Below are positions 47,403 through 55,198 of a stretch of DNA of 64,000 bases, in pieces. How positions within the stretch are numbered: position 1 is the stretch's first letter; every line of letters starts with the position of its first letter. The notes beneath the pieces were generated by a model. The model saw only the letters and a list, made by a program, of their open reading frames with translations. It was not told where the DNA came from and ran no database searches. This DNA comes from Archangiaceae bacterium (GTDB taxonomy: Bacteria; Myxococcota; Myxococcia; Myxococcales; Myxococcaceae). The position numbers were made by a program, and so were the translations under genes. The stretch spans positions 62,001 through 126,000 of the forward strand of contig JADJNS010000012.1 of assembly GCA_016714225.1 (NCBI GenBank), read 5' to 3'.

Positions 47403-49835
47403 TCAGCTCGGCTCCAGCACCAGCACCTCGGGGCCCGAGACGAGGGTGATCTCCTCGATGTCCGCGCCGAGCTCGGGCGCGTCGAGCACCAGGGTCAGCT
47501 GCAGGCCGCCCGACATCGGGCCCGGCGCGGTGGTGAGCCCCGGGTTCACGCTCACCCCCACCACGGTGCCATCTTTGAGGCGCAGCGTCGCGGTGCCGGG
47601 GGCCCACTGCAGCCCCGCCGCATCGACGGTGAACACCGCCACCACGCGCCCGCCCGAGACCCGCCGCAGCTCGACCTTGATGCGCCGCGGCCCCTGGTCG
47701 CGCTTCGGCTGAGGTGCTGGGCGGCCCGGTGAGGAGCTTCGCCGCGCCACACCGCCCCCGCTCGCGCGCGGCGCCGGCGGCGCGGCGCGCTCACGGCGAG
47801 CAGCCGGCTCGTCTGCCGTCTCGCTCTTCTCGAGGCGCCGGTCGAGGTCCGCCGCAGGCCGTTCGACGCCACCTTCCTGCGCGAGAATGTTCAGCGGCCG
47901 GGCGAGCTCGCCGGTGGCCCGCTGCCGCTTCGCCGGCGCGGCCATCGGCGCCGCGGCGGCCGCGCCCATCGGCGCCGGGTGGCCCAGGCTGGCGCGCAGG
48001 CCCAGCCCTTCTGCCGAGACCCCGTACGGAAGCCGGTGCGGCACCGACTCGAGGCGCTTGGGAGAGCGCGGGTCGACGGTGACGCGCGACGAGACCGCCA
48101 CCCACGAGGTGAGCCGGGTCGAGATCTGGAAGTCGAGGCCCAGCGAGGTGATGCGGGCATCGAGCTCGCGCCGCGCGCCGCCGGCGGCGAGCTCGACCTC
48201 GAGGTCCTCGACCGACTCGCGCGCGTAGAGCCGCGCCAGCGCCGCCGAGCCCTCGCCGCGCTCGACCGGCTTCACGTCGAAGCTGTGCGACCACTCGCCC
48301 TGGGCGGTGCGGCCCACCACCGTCACCCGGCCTCCGTGCGGCTTGAGCTTGAGCGCGGTGAGGGCAGGGGCCGCCGCGTAGAGGTCGTTCACCCGCCGCG
48401 GAGCGACGCCGTCGATCGCGCTGCCGTAGATCTCCACCCGGGTCACCAGCGGCTGGGCAGTGTGCGCCAGCACCCGCTGGGCCGCGCGCTCGGCGTCTTC
48501 GTCGAGCCCGATGATCACCTCGACGCCGCGCCCGGCCCGCGCCGCCGGGGCAGTGAGCGAGCGGTTCACGCCCGAGCCGATGCCCACGGTGTGCACGCGG
48601 CAGCCCTCGGGCATGCGCTGCGAAATCTCGTGCACGATCTCGGTCTCGAAGCCGATCTGCCCGTCGGTCATCAGCACCACCTGGCGCTGGGCCTCGGCCC
48701 GCAGCGACTGCAGCGCCTCGACGATGCCGGTGCGCATCTCGGTGCCGCCGCTGGCCTGCAGCCGCGACAGCCAGGCCTGCGCCGACCTGCGGTTCTCGGC
48801 GCTCGCCGGCATCGGCGCCTGCAGCCACCGCCGGGCCGTCGACGAGAACTCGATCAGCTCGAGCAGGTCGTTCTCACCCAGGCTGTCGATCAGCGCCGAG
48901 GCGACCCGCTTGCTCTGCGCCAGCGGGGTGCCGCCCATCGACCCCGAGGTGTCGAGCAGGATGATCAGATCTCTCGCCACGCTCGGCATGCGCGCCTCGC
49001 TGCCCGGCGGCACCAGGGTGAGCAGGCCGTACACCGAGTCAGAGGCGGCGCCCTCGGCCGGCCGACCCAGGTCGAGCTCGAGCCCGGGCTCCATCGCCGC
49101 CGCCCTCCACCGCACCACCACGTCGCGATCGAGCGAAGCCCCGTCGTCAGAACCGAAGCCCACCTCGAAGCGCTGCACGCCCTTCACGGTGTGCAGCGCG
49201 TGCGACGGCGACTCGGGGCGAGCACCCTCGGGCAGCCGATCTCGCACCGAGAGCTCGAGCTTCAGCTTCACCGGCAGCTCGCGGTCGGCCACGTCGACGA
49301 AGACGCGCGCCGCGTCGGGCACGCGCCCGCCCGCGCCCAGATAACGGGGCGCCACCACGGTGGGAAACCGCCACTCCCAGAACCCGTCGGGCAGGAACTG
49401 CAGCTTCTGATCCACCGTCAGCTCGCTCACCACCTCGGTGTGCGGGGGAATGTTGCCGACCGTCTGGGTGAACAGCGACGAGCGCTCTTGCTCGAGCAGC
49501 GCGGCGGTGCGGCCCTCGAGCAGCGCGTCTTCGAAGCGCTCGCGCGCCTTGGCCCGGGTGTCGACCTGCCCGACGATGCGCTCGTCGCCGATGCGAAAGG
49601 CGAAGCCGCTCACCGCGGCGTCGGCCGGCAGCGGCACCTGGTAGATGATCTGCAGCGGCTCGGGGTAGGGGTTCACGAACCGCTGCTCGAGCGTCACCCG
49701 CACCACCCCGGCGCGCGCGTCGGCGGTCAGCGACGCCGCTTTCAGCGGCAGGCTGCGGCCGTCGGCCGAGACCATGCGGCCACCGCTCGACGGGTTCACT
49801 TCGTTCATCTGCACTGCGAGGTTGCCGCTGGGCAT
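47403..49835 (-). CDS. VIT and von Willebrand factor A domain protein
   Basis: The 810-residue protein has an N-terminal VIT domain (LEQRFVNPYPEPLQIIYQVP, ALLEQERSSLFTQTVGNIPP; residues about 25-165) and a vWA domain whose metal site DTSGSMGG (about residue 285) follows RDLIILL. VVLMTDGQIG carries the second Asp. A C-terminal Pro/Ala/Arg-rich segment and a beta domain (LRLKDGTVVGVSVNPGL) end it. Family members are surface or periplasmic proteins that bind ligands through a divalent metal; no signal peptide is evident here. AAGGAG lies 5 nt before the ATG. A sigma factor and a small protein follow on the same strand. Confidence 0.88.
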   Translation of the reverse strand: MPSGNLAVQMNEVNPSSGGRMVSADGRSLPLKAASLTADARAGVVRVTLEQRFVNPYPEPLQIIYQVPLPADAAVSGFAFRIGDERIVGQVDTRAKARERFEDALLEGRTAALLEQERSSLFTQTVGNIPPHTEVVSELTVDQKLQFLPDGFWEWRFPTVVAPRYLGAGGRVPDAARVFVDVADRELPVKLKLELSVRDRLPEGARPESPSHALHTVKGVQRFEVGFGSDDGASLDRDVVVRWRAAAMEPGLELDLGRPAEGAASDSVYGLLTLVPPGSEARMPSVARDLIILLDTSGSMGGTPLAQSKRVASALIDSLGENDLLELIEFSSTARRWLQAPMPASAENRRSAQAWLSRLQASGGTEMRTGIVEALQSLRAEAQRQVVLMTDGQIGFETEIVHEISQRMPEGCRVHTVGIGSGVNRSLTAPAARAGRGVEVIIGLDEDAERAAQRVLAHTAQPLVTRVEIYGSAIDGVAPRRVNDLYAAAPALTALKLKPHGGRVTVVGRTAQGEWSHSFDVKPVERGEGSAALARLYARESVEDLEVELAAGGARRELDARITSLGLDFQISTRLTSWVAVSSRVTVDPRSPKRLESVPHRLPYGVSAEGLGLRASLGHPAPMGAAAAAPMAAPAKRQRATGELARPLNILAQEGGVERPAADLDRRLEKSETADEPAARRERAAPPAPRASGGGVARRSSSPGRPAPQPKRDQGPRRIKVELRRVSGGRVVAVFTVDAAGLQWAPGTATLRLKDGTVVGVSVNPGLTTAPGPMSGGLQLTLVLDAPELGADIEEITLVSGPEVLVLEPS

Positions 49836-49900
49836 GACCGCTCCTTCGATAGGGGTTCATGCCCCCAACGCGAGCTCCTCGAAGCTTGTGACAGTGAAAG

Positions 49901-50896
49901 TTACGCCTTCTCGAGCAGCGCGCCGGCCCAGGTGAGACCCGAACCCACCACGCACACCGCGATCGCTTCGCCCAGCTCGGCCTGGCCCCAACGCTCGGAG
50001 ATGACCGACGGAGCGCCGGCCGCGCCGGTGTTGCCGCGCCGGTCGACGTTGTAGATGTGGCGGTTGTCTTCGATCTCGCAGCGCGACTTCACCACCTCGA
50101 GCATGCGCAGGTTCGCCTGGTGACCGACGAAGGTCAGGCCGCGGCGGCTCTTGGTGGGGTTGAGCTCGAGGAAGCGCTTCTCGAGGTCGCCGAAGACTTC
50201 GCCGGTGCGCTTGATGGCGAAGGTCTGCACCGCGGCGCCCTGCTGGGTGAAGTAGCCGTGGCGCGGCACCTTCACCTTGTCGGCACCCGACGGGTCGCCG
50301 CGCAGCAGGGTGTGGGTGATGCGCCAGGGGCCCTTCTCGCGCGGAGAGATGATCGCCGCCGACGAGCCGTCGCCCCACAGCACACAGCTCGAGCGATCGT
50401 TGTAGTCGACCACCCGGGTGCTGTTCTCGGGGTTCACCACCAGCACGAAGTTCGGCAGCCGCTCGGGCCGCATCGAGTCGAGCATGTGCAGCTGCGCGCA
50501 GAAGCTCGAGCACGCCGACGAGATGTCGAGGCAGGGCGCGTCGATGTCGAGCACCTCTGCGACGCGGTTGGCCTCGGCGGGAATGCACTCGTCGGGCGAG
50601 CAGCCGCCGCACACCACCATGCCGATGTCGCTGGGCTTGAGGCCCGCGCGCTCGAGCGCCAGCTTGGCGGCCTCGGCACCGGTCTCGGCGTTGCTCATCT
50701 CGGCCGCTTCGATGGCGGCGCGCGGGTCAGCGTTCTTGGTCTCTTTGATGTAGCTCAGCGGCAGCACGGTGTGCCGCGCATGAATGCCCACGCGGTCGGT
50801 GATCCACTCGTCGGTCGTGCCGATGCCCAGCGACGCCAGGAAGGCGTTGTCGATGACGTTCTTGGGATGGAAATGCCCCAGGGCGTTGAGGTACAT
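49901..50896 (-). CDS. 3-oxoacyl-ACP synthase III-like (FabH/OleA-type thiolase fold)
   Basis: The 331-residue product has the thiolase-fold catalytic set: Cys in ISSACSSFCAQL (about residue 126), His in FVGHQANLR (about 248) and Asn in NTGAAGAPSV (about 280). SDIGMVVCGGCSPDECIP matches the CoA-binding side of KAS III. Such enzymes start fatty-acid synthesis or condense acyl chains for polyketide, olefin or signal-lipid synthesis. It stands alone, with no acyl-carrier gene beside it, so a secondary role (ketone or olefin formation) is as likely as FabH proper. TAAAGG lies 9 nt before the ATG. Confidence 0.85.
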   Translation of the reverse strand: MYLNALGHFHPKNVIDNAFLASLGIGTTDEWITDRVGIHARHTVLPLSYIKETKNADPRAAIEAAEMSNAETGAEAAKLALERAGLKPSDIGMVVCGGCSPDECIPAEANRVAEVLDIDAPCLDISSACSSFCAQLHMLDSMRPERLPNFVLVVNPENSTRVVDYNDRSSCVLWGDGSSAAIISPREKGPWRITHTLLRGDPSGADKVKVPRHGYFTQQGAAVQTFAIKRTGEVFGDLEKRFLELNPTKSRRGLTFVGHQANLRMLEVVKSRCEIEDNRHIYNVDRRGNTGAAGAPSVISERWGQAELGEAIAVCVVGSGLTWAGALLEKA

Positions 50897-50905
50897 GCCC
50901 TACGG

Positions 50906-50911
50906 CCTTTA
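50906..50911 (-). promoter_or_regulatory. Candidate -10 element TAAAGG before the FabH-like gene
   Basis: TAAAGG ends 9 nt before the ATG at 50896, in a 39-base region shared with the divergent peroxiredoxin gene. Confidence 0.4.
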
Positions 50912-50921
50912 CAAAACGTCC

Positions 50922-50927
50922 AAGGAG
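50922..50927 (+). promoter_or_regulatory. Ribosome-binding site AAGGAG of the peroxiredoxin gene
   Basis: AAGGAG lies 8 nt before ATG 50936. A full leader with a strong site fits a highly expressed antioxidant gene. Confidence 0.7.
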
Positions 50928-50935
50928 AGTTCCAC

Positions 50936-51567
50936 ATGGCTATTCGACTCGGTGACACGGCGCCTGACTTCCAGGCCGAAACCACTGAAGGTCCTATTGG
51001 TTTTCACAGCTGGCTCGGTGACAAATGGGGAGTTTTGTTCTCCCACCCCAAAGATTTCACCCCGGTCTGCACCACCGAGCTGGGCCGCGTGGCGGCGCTC
51101 AAACCCGAGTTCGACAAGCGCAACGTGAAGGTCATCGGCCTCTCGGTCGACCCGGTCGGCTCGCACAAGGAGTGGGCGAAGGACATCGAAGAGACCCAGG
51201 GTCAGAAGCTGAACTTCCCGGTGATCGCCGACGCCGACAAGAAGGTCGCCACCCAGTACGACATGATTCACCCCAACGCGCTCGACAACCTCACCATTCG
51301 CAGCGTGTTCGTGATCGGCCCCGACAAGAAGGTGAAGCTCTCGCTGACCTACCCGGCGAGCACCGGCCGCAACTTCGACGAGCTGCTCCGGGTCATCGAC
51401 TCGCTCCAGCTCACCTCGAAGCACAAGGTCGCCACCCCGCCGACTGGAAGCAGGGCGGTGACGTGATCATCACCACCGCGGTCAGCGACGCCGACGCCAA
51501 GGGCATGTTCCCCGACGGCTGGAAGACGCTAAAGCCCTACCTGCGCATGGTGAAGCAGCCCAAGTAA
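50936..51567 (+). CDS. Peroxiredoxin, 1-Cys Prx6 type (one frameshift)
   Basis: The protein of about 210 residues reduces peroxides using the Cys in FTPVCTTELG (about residue 46). FSHPKDF, VIGLSVDPVGSHKEWAKDI and TGRNFDELLRVIDSLQL are typical of AhpC/Prx6 enzymes. A one-base shift near 51437 joins KVATP to ADWKQGGDVIITTAVSDADA, the conserved C-terminal arm. The complete gene ends at TAA 51567. With the clear ribosome site and otherwise perfect family match, the shift is most likely a sequencing error. No resolving second Cys is seen, so a partner thiol would be needed. Confidence 0.9.
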
Positions 51568-51774
51568 CTACTTCGTCTGCCGCCGCGCGTCGCCCTTCGA
51601 GGGCCGCGCGCGCTGCGGCGGGCGGAAGCGCGAGCCCGGCGCCCGACCCAGGCGCGACCGCGCGTACTGCGTCAGCTCTTCGGGAGCCTCGTCTTGCTCG
51701 TCGCGCGTTCGCTGTCGCTTGAGCAGGTCATCGAACACCGGCTGAGGTCTCAAGAAGTCGTCCATCTCGCCCAT
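51568..51774 (-). CDS. Small basic protein of unknown function
   Basis: The 68-residue product starts MGEMDDFLRPQPVFDDLLKR, is acidic at first and ends very basic (RFRPPQRARPSKGDARRQTK). A GGAGG about 8 nt before ATG 51774 supports translation. It shares its stop with the neighbourhood of the convergent peroxiredoxin stop. It could bind nucleic acid through its tail, but no domain is visible. Confidence 0.5.
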   Translation of the reverse strand: MGEMDDFLRPQPVFDDLLKRQRTRDEQDEAPEELTQYARSRLGRAPGSRFRPPQRARPSKGDARRQTK

Positions 51775-51795
51775 CACCTTGCCTCCATCAATTCG

Positions 51796-52338
51796 CTAAC
51801 GGCCGCGGCTCAGCGTGTCGAGCTTGAGGTTCCGCGCCGGGGTGCCGATGGCGAGACTTCGCGGAGGTACGTCGCGCGTCACGTGCGAACCGGCCGCCAC
51901 TACGCTGCCTTCTCCGATGGTGACGCCCGGGTCGAGCATGGCCCCGTGCGCCACCCACACGTGGTCTTCCAGCGTCACGTCGGTCAGCGTCACCATCGAC
52001 GCCACCATCACCCGTTCGCCGATCACCAGCCGCCGCGTGGCGATGAGCCGCACCCCGCAGTTGAAGCCCGAGTAGGGGCCGACCTCGAGCTCGGCCCCCA
52101 GAGCGACCGAGATCTCGGTGGTCAGCACCCCGGGCAGAAAATAGGCGTGGTGCCCGATCTTCGCGGTGCCCTCGACCTTCACGTCGAGCGGCCCCATCAC
52201 CGTCACCCGCGCGCCGACCTCACAGTCTTTCAGCGCCCAGCTCGCCCACGCGACCCCCACGCCGACGCGAGCAAGATGGAAGGTGAGATGCGGGTCAGAC
52301 AGCAACCCCAACCGAAGCTTCACGAGAAATTGATTCAC
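51796..52338 (-). CDS. Hexapeptide-repeat acyltransferase
   Basis: The 180-residue protein has a left-handed beta-helix of hexapeptide repeats: [20 protein letters not shown] and [20 protein letters not shown], then [20 protein letters not shown]. The final ending AIGTPARNL is typical of WbbJ/maltose acetyltransferase-type enzymes that acetylate sugars or antibiotics. The start is GTG 52338 near a GGGAGG stretch. Substrate unknown. Confidence 0.85.
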   Translation of the reverse strand: MNQFLVKLRLGLLSDPHLTFHLARVGVGVAWASWALKDCEVGARVTVMGPLDVKVEGTAKIGHHAYFLPGVLTTEISVALGAELEVGPYSGFNCGVRLIATRRLVIGERVMVASMVTLTDVTLEDHVWVAHGAMLDPGVTIGEGSVVAAGSHVTRDVPPRSLAIGTPARNLKLDTLSRGR

Positions 52339-52404
52339 CCTCCCGCGCCCGGCGCGCCACCCGACGCGAACCTGTTACCGACGGGTGAATGAGCCAAACC
52401 CGAC

Positions 52405-52434
52405 GTGAACGTGAACGTGAACGTGAACGTGAAC
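52405..52434. repeat. Microsatellite, five copies of GTGAAC
   Basis: Five exact copies of GTGAAC are followed at 52441-52452 by three copies of GGTC. They lie between two minus-strand genes, in the roughly 130 bases upstream of the acyltransferase start. Copy number could vary by slippage. Confidence 0.8.
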
Positions 52435-52469
52435 GGCTGTGGTCGGTCGGTCGGTCGCGAAACCTTCGG

Positions 52470-53339
52470 TCAGTTTCGCGGGCCCCCGACGGGCGGCGCG
52501 GTGCCGACCTTGCGCTCGAGCGAGGCCAGTCGCGCGAGCACCTGCTCGTAAAGGGCGTCGACCTTCACGTGCAGCTGGGTGACCTCGAGCCCGGCGCGAA
52601 TGTTCGCCTCGTACTCGACATCAGACCGGATGCGATCTTTCACCGCCTGGCGGCTCTGGCTGATCAACACCAGGCACGACAGGAAGATCGCCTCGAGCGA
52701 GACCACCATGGTCAGAAACTGAAACGGGTAGGGGTCGAACTCGGGCAGCCCCGGAACCATGCCGGTGTTCACGAGCAACCACACCGCGAACCAGACCACG
52801 TGCAACGCGAGGAACAGAAAGGTGCCCGAGAACTCGGCCACGAAATCGGCGACCCGGTCGACGATTCTGAGCCGCTCGTTGATCGCCTCGTTGGGGCTCT
52901 CTTGAACGCGCGAGCCGAGCAGCTTGTCGGCCTCTCGCAGCCGCCGGCCGATGGCGGCCAGAATGTCCATCGCGGCGGCGGGGTGCCGCGCGAAGAGCAG
53001 CTGCAGATCTTCGCGATCGACCTTGAGCGTCTTCGCGTCCGACACCGCCTTGGCGCTGGCGCTGCGCGGGTCGCCGTCGAGCAGCGACAGCTCGCCGAAG
53101 AAGTCGCCGGTCTTCGCGGTCTCGAACACGATGCGGCCGCCGGTGGTGTCTTCGACGAAGATCTCCACCTCGCCCGAGGCCACGATGTAGATGGCGTTGC
53201 CCGGCTCGCCCTTGCGGAACAGCAGCGAGCCCGCCGCGAACGACTCTTCCTCGAGCTGCGCGGCCAGCAGCTGGCGCTCCTCGTCGTTGAGGCGCTCGAA
53301 GAGGGGTACGCAGGTCAGCAGTGACGAATCAGCGGGCAC
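52470..53339 (-). CDS. Cyclic-nucleotide-binding and DUF1003 membrane protein
   Basis: The 289-residue product has a Crp-like cNMP-binding fold in residues 1-125 (GSLLFRKGEPGNAIYIVASG, then FFGELSLLDGDPRSASAKAV with the phosphate-binding-cassette position). Two membrane helices follow near residues 165-225 within the DUF1003 part (FLFLALHVVWFAVWLLVNTG, then TMVVSLEAIFLSCLVLISQS), then a coiled-coil-like tail. No DNA-binding helix-turn-helix is present, so it is a membrane sensor rather than a Crp regulator. TAGCCC lies 7 nt before GTG 53339. Confidence 0.85.
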   Translation of the reverse strand: MPADSSLLTCVPLFERLNDEERQLLAAQLEEESFAAGSLLFRKGEPGNAIYIVASGEVEIFVEDTTGGRIVFETAKTGDFFGELSLLDGDPRSASAKAVSDAKTLKVDREDLQLLFARHPAAAMDILAAIGRRLREADKLLGSRVQESPNEAINERLRIVDRVADFVAEFSGTFLFLALHVVWFAVWLLVNTGMVPGLPEFDPYPFQFLTMVVSLEAIFLSCLVLISQSRQAVKDRIRSDVEYEANIRAGLEVTQLHVKVDALYEQVLARLASLERKVGTAPPVGGPRN

Positions 53340-53346
53340 GGCGGCC

Positions 53347-53352
53347 GGGCTA
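53347..53352 (-). promoter_or_regulatory. Candidate -10 element TAGCCC before the cNMP/DUF1003 gene
   Basis: TAGCCC ends 7 nt before the GTG at 53339. The divergent gene at 53418 has its own TAGATC. Confidence 0.4.
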
Positions 53353-53402
53353 TGACACCGTCGCTGGCGCGCGGCAAGTAGCTCCCGGGCGCGCGCGCGG
53401 GC

Positions 53403-53408
53403 TAGATC
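53403..53408 (+). promoter_or_regulatory. Candidate -10 element TAGATC before the outer-membrane/ECF operon
   Basis: TAGATC ends 9 nt before GTG 53418, the first gene of a four-gene chain that includes an ECF sigma factor, so this may be its autoregulated promoter. Confidence 0.4.
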
Positions 53409-53417
53409 AGCGCGCCC

Positions 53418-54590
53418 GTGGTCGGCCCGCTCACAGCCGTGCTGCTCGCCGCGACCGCGCCGGCGCTGCACGTCGAGCGCGCCGCCGACGCGCAGCTGCC
53501 CTGCCGCGCGAACGACGCGCTCGAGCAGGCGATCAAGGTGCGGCTGCCGCGCGTGCGCCTGACCCGAGCGAAGGCCACCGGCGCCGACCTCTCTGCGCAG
53601 ATCTCCAGAGGAGAGGGCGGCTTTCGCTTCGAGGTGCGCCGCGCCGACGGCACGGTGGCGATGGGCCGCGATCTCTACAGCGGCTGCGAGCAGCTCGGAG
53701 ACACCAGCGCGCTGATTCTCGAGCGCTACCTGGCGCAGATCTCCTGGGCCGGCCGCGACGTGGGGCTGGTGGCCGAGTCGCCGCCGCCGCCCGCACCGGC
53801 GCTCCCCGCGCCGCCGCTGGTGGTCACCGACGCGGGCACAGAAGGCGCCGGCACGCCCGTCGAGCCCGACACCGCCGCGCTGGTCTCGCGCATCGGCCAG
53901 AGCCCTGAGCCGTCGGGCAACGAGGTGGTGTCGGCCGCTGGCGCGCCGGTGGGCCCTCCCGCGCCACCGCCTTCGAGCGACGCCGGCACCGAGGTGATCC
54001 ACCTCCCGCCCCAGTCACCCCCCGGGCCCACCCTCACCGCCCTCGAGGTGAGCGCCGGCGCCGGCGCGTGGTACGGCCCGCGCGGCGTGGGCAGCTCGCT
54101 GCAGCGTGACGAAGGGCAGTCGCTGGTGGGCGCCTTCTCGCTCGATCTCGGCCTCACCCTGCGCGACCGGGTGCGGCTCGGCGTGCTCGCGCTGCTCGGC
54201 CTGCCGGTCACCCGCGCCGTGCCGCCGCCCAAGCTCGCCACCGTGCAGTCGTTCGACGTCGCGGCCTTCGCGCTGCTCGGCGTCTGTACCCGCACCGCGC
54301 TGACCTTCTGCGGCCACGCGCTGGGCGGAGCGCGCTTCACCTGGGCCGACACCCGCACCGGGGCCGGCACCACCCGCCTGCCCAGCACCGCCAGCGGGCT
54401 CATCACCGTGCCCGAGCTCGGCCTGCTCGCCCGGCTGCAGTACGTGCTCTTCCACCACCTGCTGCTGGCGGCCGACCTCATCGGCGGCGTGCCCCTCGTT
54501 CGCGGGCAGCTGGTGGTGAAGGGCTACGACCCCTACCTGAACCCCCCCATCGACCTGCAGCTCCAGCTCCGCGCCGGTGTGCGCCTTTGA
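53418..54590 (+). CDS. Envelope protein with C-terminal barrel-like part, first gene of an ECF operon
   Basis: The 390-residue product starts with a short signal (MVGPLTAVLLAATAPALHVE). An N-terminal part of about 100 residues (FRFEVRRADGTVAMGRDLYS) is followed by a long Pro/Ala/Asp linker. The C-terminal half has many hydrophobic beta-strand-like pieces (FSLDLGLTLRDRVRLGVLAL, QYVLFHHLLLAADLIGGVPL) and ends LQLQLRAGVRL, as in outer-membrane barrels. I do not recognise a family. Its TGA overlaps the TTG of the sigma factor gene, so it may be the sensor or target of that sigma factor. Confidence 0.6.
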   Translation: MVGPLTAVLLAATAPALHVERAADAQLPCRANDALEQAIKVRLPRVRLTRAKATGADLSAQISRGEGGFRFEVRRADGTVAMGRDLYSGCEQLGDTSALILERYLAQISWAGRDVGLVAESPPPPAPALPAPPLVVTDAGTEGAGTPVEPDTAALVSRIGQSPEPSGNEVVSAAGAPVGPPAPPPSSDAGTEVIHLPPQSPPGPTLTALEVSAGAGAWYGPRGVGSSLQRDEGQSLVGAFSLDLGLTLRDRVRLGVLALLGLPVTRAVPPPKLATVQSFDVAAFALLGVCTRTALTFCGHALGGARFTWADTRTGAGTTRLPSTASGLITVPELGLLARLQYVLFHHLLLAADLIGGVPLVRGQLVVKGYDPYLNPPIDLQLQLRAGVRL

Positions 54591-55198
54591 GCGGGCCCGA
54601 AAGTCTGAAGGTCGATGCCGCCTCGCGACATCCACCCTCGTTGAATGGTGGTTCGGCGGAAATCGACAGTGACGTCGCGCTCCTGGCACGTTGCCGGGCC
54701 GGCGACGCCACGTCGTGGAAGCAGCTCTATGACTCGAATTTCACTTTCGTCGAGCGCATCTGCCGCCGCCTCGGCACCCCCGACGCCGAGCTCGACGACG
54801 TGGTGCAAGACACCTTTCTCATCGCCTTCAAGAAGCTCGACGACTTCGACCAGGGGCGGGTCAGCACCTGGCTCTACCGCATCGCCGCGAACCTGGTCTC
54901 CAGCCGGCACCGCCGCCGCCGCATTCGCGGCGCGCTGCTGGGCCTCTTCACCGAGCCTCCCCCGGTGCCTGCCGTCGACCGCGCCTACGACGCCCGCGAG
55001 GCCCAGGCGCAGGTCGCCGCGGTGCTCGAGCGCATGGCTCCCAAGAAGCGCGAGGTGTTCGCCCTCTTCGAGCTCGACGGCATGTCGGGCGACGAGATCG
55101 CCGAGCGCATCGGCTGCAAGGTCGAGACGGTGTGGTCGCGGCTCCACTACGCCCGGCAAGAATTCGAGCGCATCGCGCGCAAGCGGGGCCTGCCGTGA
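54587..55198 (+). CDS. ECF RNA polymerase sigma factor
   Basis: The 203-residue protein has region 2 (LARCRAGDATSWKQLYDSNF, then LDDVVQDTFLIAFKKLDDFD and STWLYRIAANLVSSRHRRRR) and region 4 (LERMAPKKREVFALFELDGM, then ETVWSRLHYARQEFERIA). The TTG at 54587 overlaps the previous stop; a second in-frame TTG lies about 18 codons further in, and the true start is not certain. The next gene begins in a GTGA overlap and is a FecR-like membrane protein, the usual place for an anti-sigma factor. Confidence 0.93.
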   Translation: MSGPESLKVDAASRHPPSLNGGSAEIDSDVALLARCRAGDATSWKQLYDSNFTFVERICRRLGTPDAELDDVVQDTFLIAFKKLDDFDQGRVSTWLYRIAANLVSSRHRRRRIRGALLGLFTEPPPVPAVDRAYDAREAQAQVAAVLERMAPKKREVFALFELDGMSGDEIAERIGCKVETVWSRLHYARQEFERIARKRGLP

